From assembly GCA_963920705.1 (NCBI GenBank), contig CAWUCO010000097.1:806001-870000 (forward strand): DNA of 64,000 bases. The letters are read 5' to 3'. The stretch comes from Odiellus spinosus. Taxonomy: Eukaryota > Arthropoda > Arachnida > Opiliones > Phalangiidae. The position numbers were made by a program, and so were the translations under genes. Shown here piece by piece: positions 61,796 through 64,000 of this stretch (positions are counted from its first letter, which is position 1; every line of letters begins with the position of its first letter). The notes under the pieces are model-generated. The model ran no database searches. It saw only the letters and a program-made list of their open reading frames with translations, and had not been told where the DNA came from.

Positions 61796-64000
61796 GGCTA
61801 TTTTTTCCATGTTTTTCAACGGATTTTCCAAAACTCTTGTTTTTTAGATAGACCAAAATTTGGTCTTTCGAGTGGTCTTAATTTTGTCTAAATCGCTTTA
61901 AAATCAAAGGTTTTGTGTCCATTTGAATCCAATAATCTTGGATTTTTAAGCGTTTTAGCTTCATTTCAACCCATTTTATATTTGTCACGTTTTGGAAATT
62001 TAGACAAAACCATATTAATTCGAAAGAGCAATTAATGGACAGTCTAAATAATAAGAGTTTTCAAAAATCCGTTGAAAAATAAGAAAAATATTGCCAATTC
62101 AAGAAACCATACAATATCAAAATAGTCAAATTTCAGATTTTAAAAATTCGCTTTTGATATTAGATGTTTTTTGAATTGGCTATATTTTCCATGTTTTTCA
62201 ACGGATTTTCCAAAACTCTTGTTTTTTAGATAGACCAAAATTTGGTCTTTCGAGTGGTCTTAATTTTGTCTAAATCGCTTTAAAATCAAAAGTTTTGTGT
62301 CCATTTGAATCCAATAATCTTGGATTTTTAAGTGTTTTTGCTTAATTTTAACCAATTTTATATTTGTCACAATTTTGCAATTAGACAAAACCAAAGTCAT
62401 TCGAAAGAGCAATTAATGGACAGTCTAAATAATAAGAGTTTTCAAAAATCCGTTGAAAAACAAGAAAAATATTGCCAATTCAATAAACCATACAATATCA
62501 AAATAGTCAAATTTCAGATTTTAAAAATTCGCTTTTTGATATTAGATGTTTTTTGAATTGGCTATATTTTCCAGGTTTTTCAAAGGATTTTCCAAAACTC
62601 TTGTTTTTTAGATAGACCAATATTTGCTCTTTCGAGTGGTGTTAATTTTGTCTAAATCGCTTAAAAATCAAAAGTTTTGTGTCCATTTGAATCCAATAAT
62701 CTTGGATTTTTAAGCGTTTTTGCTTAATTTTAACCAATTTTATATTTGTCACGTTTTGGCAAATTTAGACAAAACCAAAGTCATTCGAAAGAGCAATTAA
62801 TGGACAGTCTAAATAATAAGAGTTTTCAAAAATCCGTTGAAAAACAAGAAAAATATGGCCAATTCAAGAAATCATACAATATCAAAATAGTCAAATTTCA
62901 GATTTTAAAAATTCGCTTTTTGATATTAGATGTTTTTTGAATTGGCTATTTTTTCCATGTTTTTCAACGGATTTTCCAAAACTCTTGTTTTTTAGATAGA
63001 CCAAAATTTGGTCTTTCGAGTGGTCTTAATTTTGTCTAAATCGCTTTAAAATCAAAGGTTTTGTGTCCATTTGAATCCAATAATCTTGGATTTTTAAGCG
63101 TTTTAGCTTCATTTCAACCCATTTTATATTTGTCACGTTTTGGAAATTTAGACAAAACCATATTAATTCGAAAGAGCAATTAATGGACAGTCTAAATAAT
63201 AAGAGTTTTCAAAAATCCGTTGAAAAATAAGAAAAATATTGCCAATTCAAGAAACCATACAATATCAAAATAGTCAAATTTCAGATTTTAAAAATTCGCT
63301 TTTGATATTAGATGTTTTTTGAATTGGCTATATTTTCCATGTTTTTCAACGGATTTTCCAAAACTCTTGTTTTTTAGATAGACCAAAATTTGGTCTTTCG
63401 AGTGGTCTTAATTTTGTCTAAATCGCTTTAAAATCAAAAGTTTTGTGTCCATTTGAATCCAATAATCTTGGATTTTTAAGTGTTTTTGCTTAATTTTAAC
63501 CAATTTTATATTTGTCACAATTTTGCAATTAGACAAAACCAAAGTCATTCGAAAGAGCAATTAATGGACAGTCTAAATAATAAGAGTTTTCAAAAATCCG
63601 TTGAAAAACAAGAAAAATATTGCCAATTCAATAAACCATACAATATCAAAATAGTCAAATTTCAGATTTTAAAAATTCGCTTTTTGATATTAGATGTTTT
63701 TTGAATTGGCTATATTTTCCAGGTTTTTCAAAGGATTTTCCAAAACTCTTGTTTTTTAGATAGACCAATATTTGCTCTTTCGAGTGGTGTTAATTTTGTC
63801 TAAATCGCTTAAAAATCAAAAGTTTTGTGTCCATTTGAATCCAATAATCTTGGATTTTTAAGCGTTTTTGCTTAATTTTAACCAATTTTATATTTGTCAC
63901 GTTTTGGCAAATTTAGACAAAACCAAAGTCATTCGAAAGAGCAATTAATGGACAGTCTAAATAATAAGAGTTTTCAAAAATCCGTTGAAAAACAAGAAAA
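61743..64000. repeat. 1,148-bp 3-mer HOR, about two copies
   Basis: 61,743-62,890 recurs as 62,891 to the window end. Shared markers are ttggctattttttccatg (61,795 and 62,943), caaaggttttgtg (61,906 and 63,054), the agcttcatttcaaccc spacer, ttgaaaaataag (an in-frame stop for the plus frame, near 62,071 and 63,219), cgcttttgatatt with one T lost, and the ttgcaattagac junction (62,375 and 63,523). The second copy is cut by the window edge, so further copies may follow. Confidence 0.85.

Larger units (their letters stand above)
1..64000. repeat. 383-bp tandem satellite array filling the whole window
   Basis: The same unit recurs head-to-tail in one orientation from the first to the last base, with about 167 copies. 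Fixed landmarks such as gaccaatatttgctctttcg and the cgaaagagcaattaatgg motif return every 383 bp in most copies, with 381, 382, 384 or 385 bp in copies carrying small indels. One copy counted by hand has 101 G+C of 383. No unique sequence, transposon, gene or RNA gene interrupts the array, and neither edge lies inside the window. Arrays of this size and AT content are a eukaryotic feature, usually centromeric, pericentromeric or subtelomeric heterochromatin. I do not recognise the family and do not assign a species. The window starts and ends inside monomers (partial copies at 1-367 and 63,905-64,000). Confidence 0.98.
47058..64000. repeat. Array block IV: heterogeneous monomers with a divergent spacer type
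   Basis: About 44 monomers. Anchors: 47058, 47440, 47821, 48203, 48587, 48970, 49354, 49738, 50121, 50503, 50886, 51268, 51652, 52036, 52420, 52802, 53185, 53568, 53950, 54334, 54718, 55101, 55484, 55868, 56250, 56632, 57015, 57398, 57780, 58164, 58545, 58928, 59310, 59694, 60076, 60460, 60844, 61226, 61610, 61993, 62375, 62757, 63141, 63523, 63905. Typical variants are gaccaaaatttggtc, gctttaaaatc, ttggctat, atattgccaattcaataa, a 382-bp type with ttgcaattagac (one T lost), and a divergent spacer (agcttcatttcaaccc). Single-base indels are more frequent than in blocks I-III. Four younger duplications are annotated separately. Confidence 0.85.

Noticed and set aside
1..64000. CRISPR array
   Set aside because: The period is 383 bp with no short constant repeat alternating with unique spacers; the whole unit is conserved, and no cas genes are present.
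1..64000. Tandem coding repeats of one giant protein
   Set aside because: 383 is not a multiple of three and each reading frame hits stops within a monomer, so no frame runs through the array.
1..64000. rRNA, tRNA or 5S-type tandem gene array
   Set aside because: No tRNA-like cloverleaf, no A/B box pair in proper spacing and no rRNA-like conserved segment was seen; GC content is too low for typical 5S or rDNA.
1..64000. Assembly artefact producing the array
   Set aside because: Copies carry private substitutions and distinct indels in an orderly nested pattern, which is unlike simple duplication of one read; individual near-identical duplications (for example 33,754-38,347) still deserve read-level confirmation.

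Overview
The whole window is one uninterrupted satellite DNA array. From base 1 to base 64,000 I find only head-to-tail copies of one AT-rich monomer: 383 bp in most copies, 381-385 bp in the indel variants. One representative copy has 101 G+C in 383 bases, about 26% GC. Roughly 167 copies are present. I see no convincing protein-coding gene, no rRNA or tRNA, no transposon and no unique spacer. The extreme length, AT-richness, single period and nested higher-order repeats (HORs) are typical of eukaryotic centromeric, pericentromeric or subtelomeric heterochromatin. I do not recognise the satellite family and cannot name the species.

The monomer has two parts. About 285 bp is a long imperfect palindrome: two arms of about 128 nt, roughly 80% complementary, around a 30-nt AT-rich loop. 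The remaining ~98 bp is a spacer with its own shorter stem-loop. Because the palindrome arms happen to be in register, both strands carry short open frames (60-90 aa) that encode visibly related peptides. Most of these frames begin with TTG or GTG, many copies are shifted or stopped, and I do not regard them as genes.

Four blocks can be told apart by diagnostic variants. Block I (1 to ~22,555) is built from alternating monomer types and contains an 11-monomer HOR of 4,212 bp. Block II (~22,556 to ~42,844) has 9-mer and 7-mer forms of one HOR, then recent duplications of 765, 2,297, 1,148 and 1,531 bp; most of its copies have an open minus-strand frame. Block III (42,845 to ~47,057) is a clean 3-mer HOR of 1,149 bp (384+384+381). 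Block IV (47,058 to 64,000) is the most heterogeneous: it adds a divergent spacer type and direct repeats at 2,682, 764, 1,150 and 1,148 bp.

The pattern is that of an array evolving by unequal exchange and local conversion. Copies of HORs differ by whole monomers, hybrid monomers mark crossover points, and a block IV-like patch sits inside block I near 6 kb. The most unusual property is that every monomer is a potential ~128-bp hairpin, so an RNA from either strand could fold into a long string of double-stranded stems.
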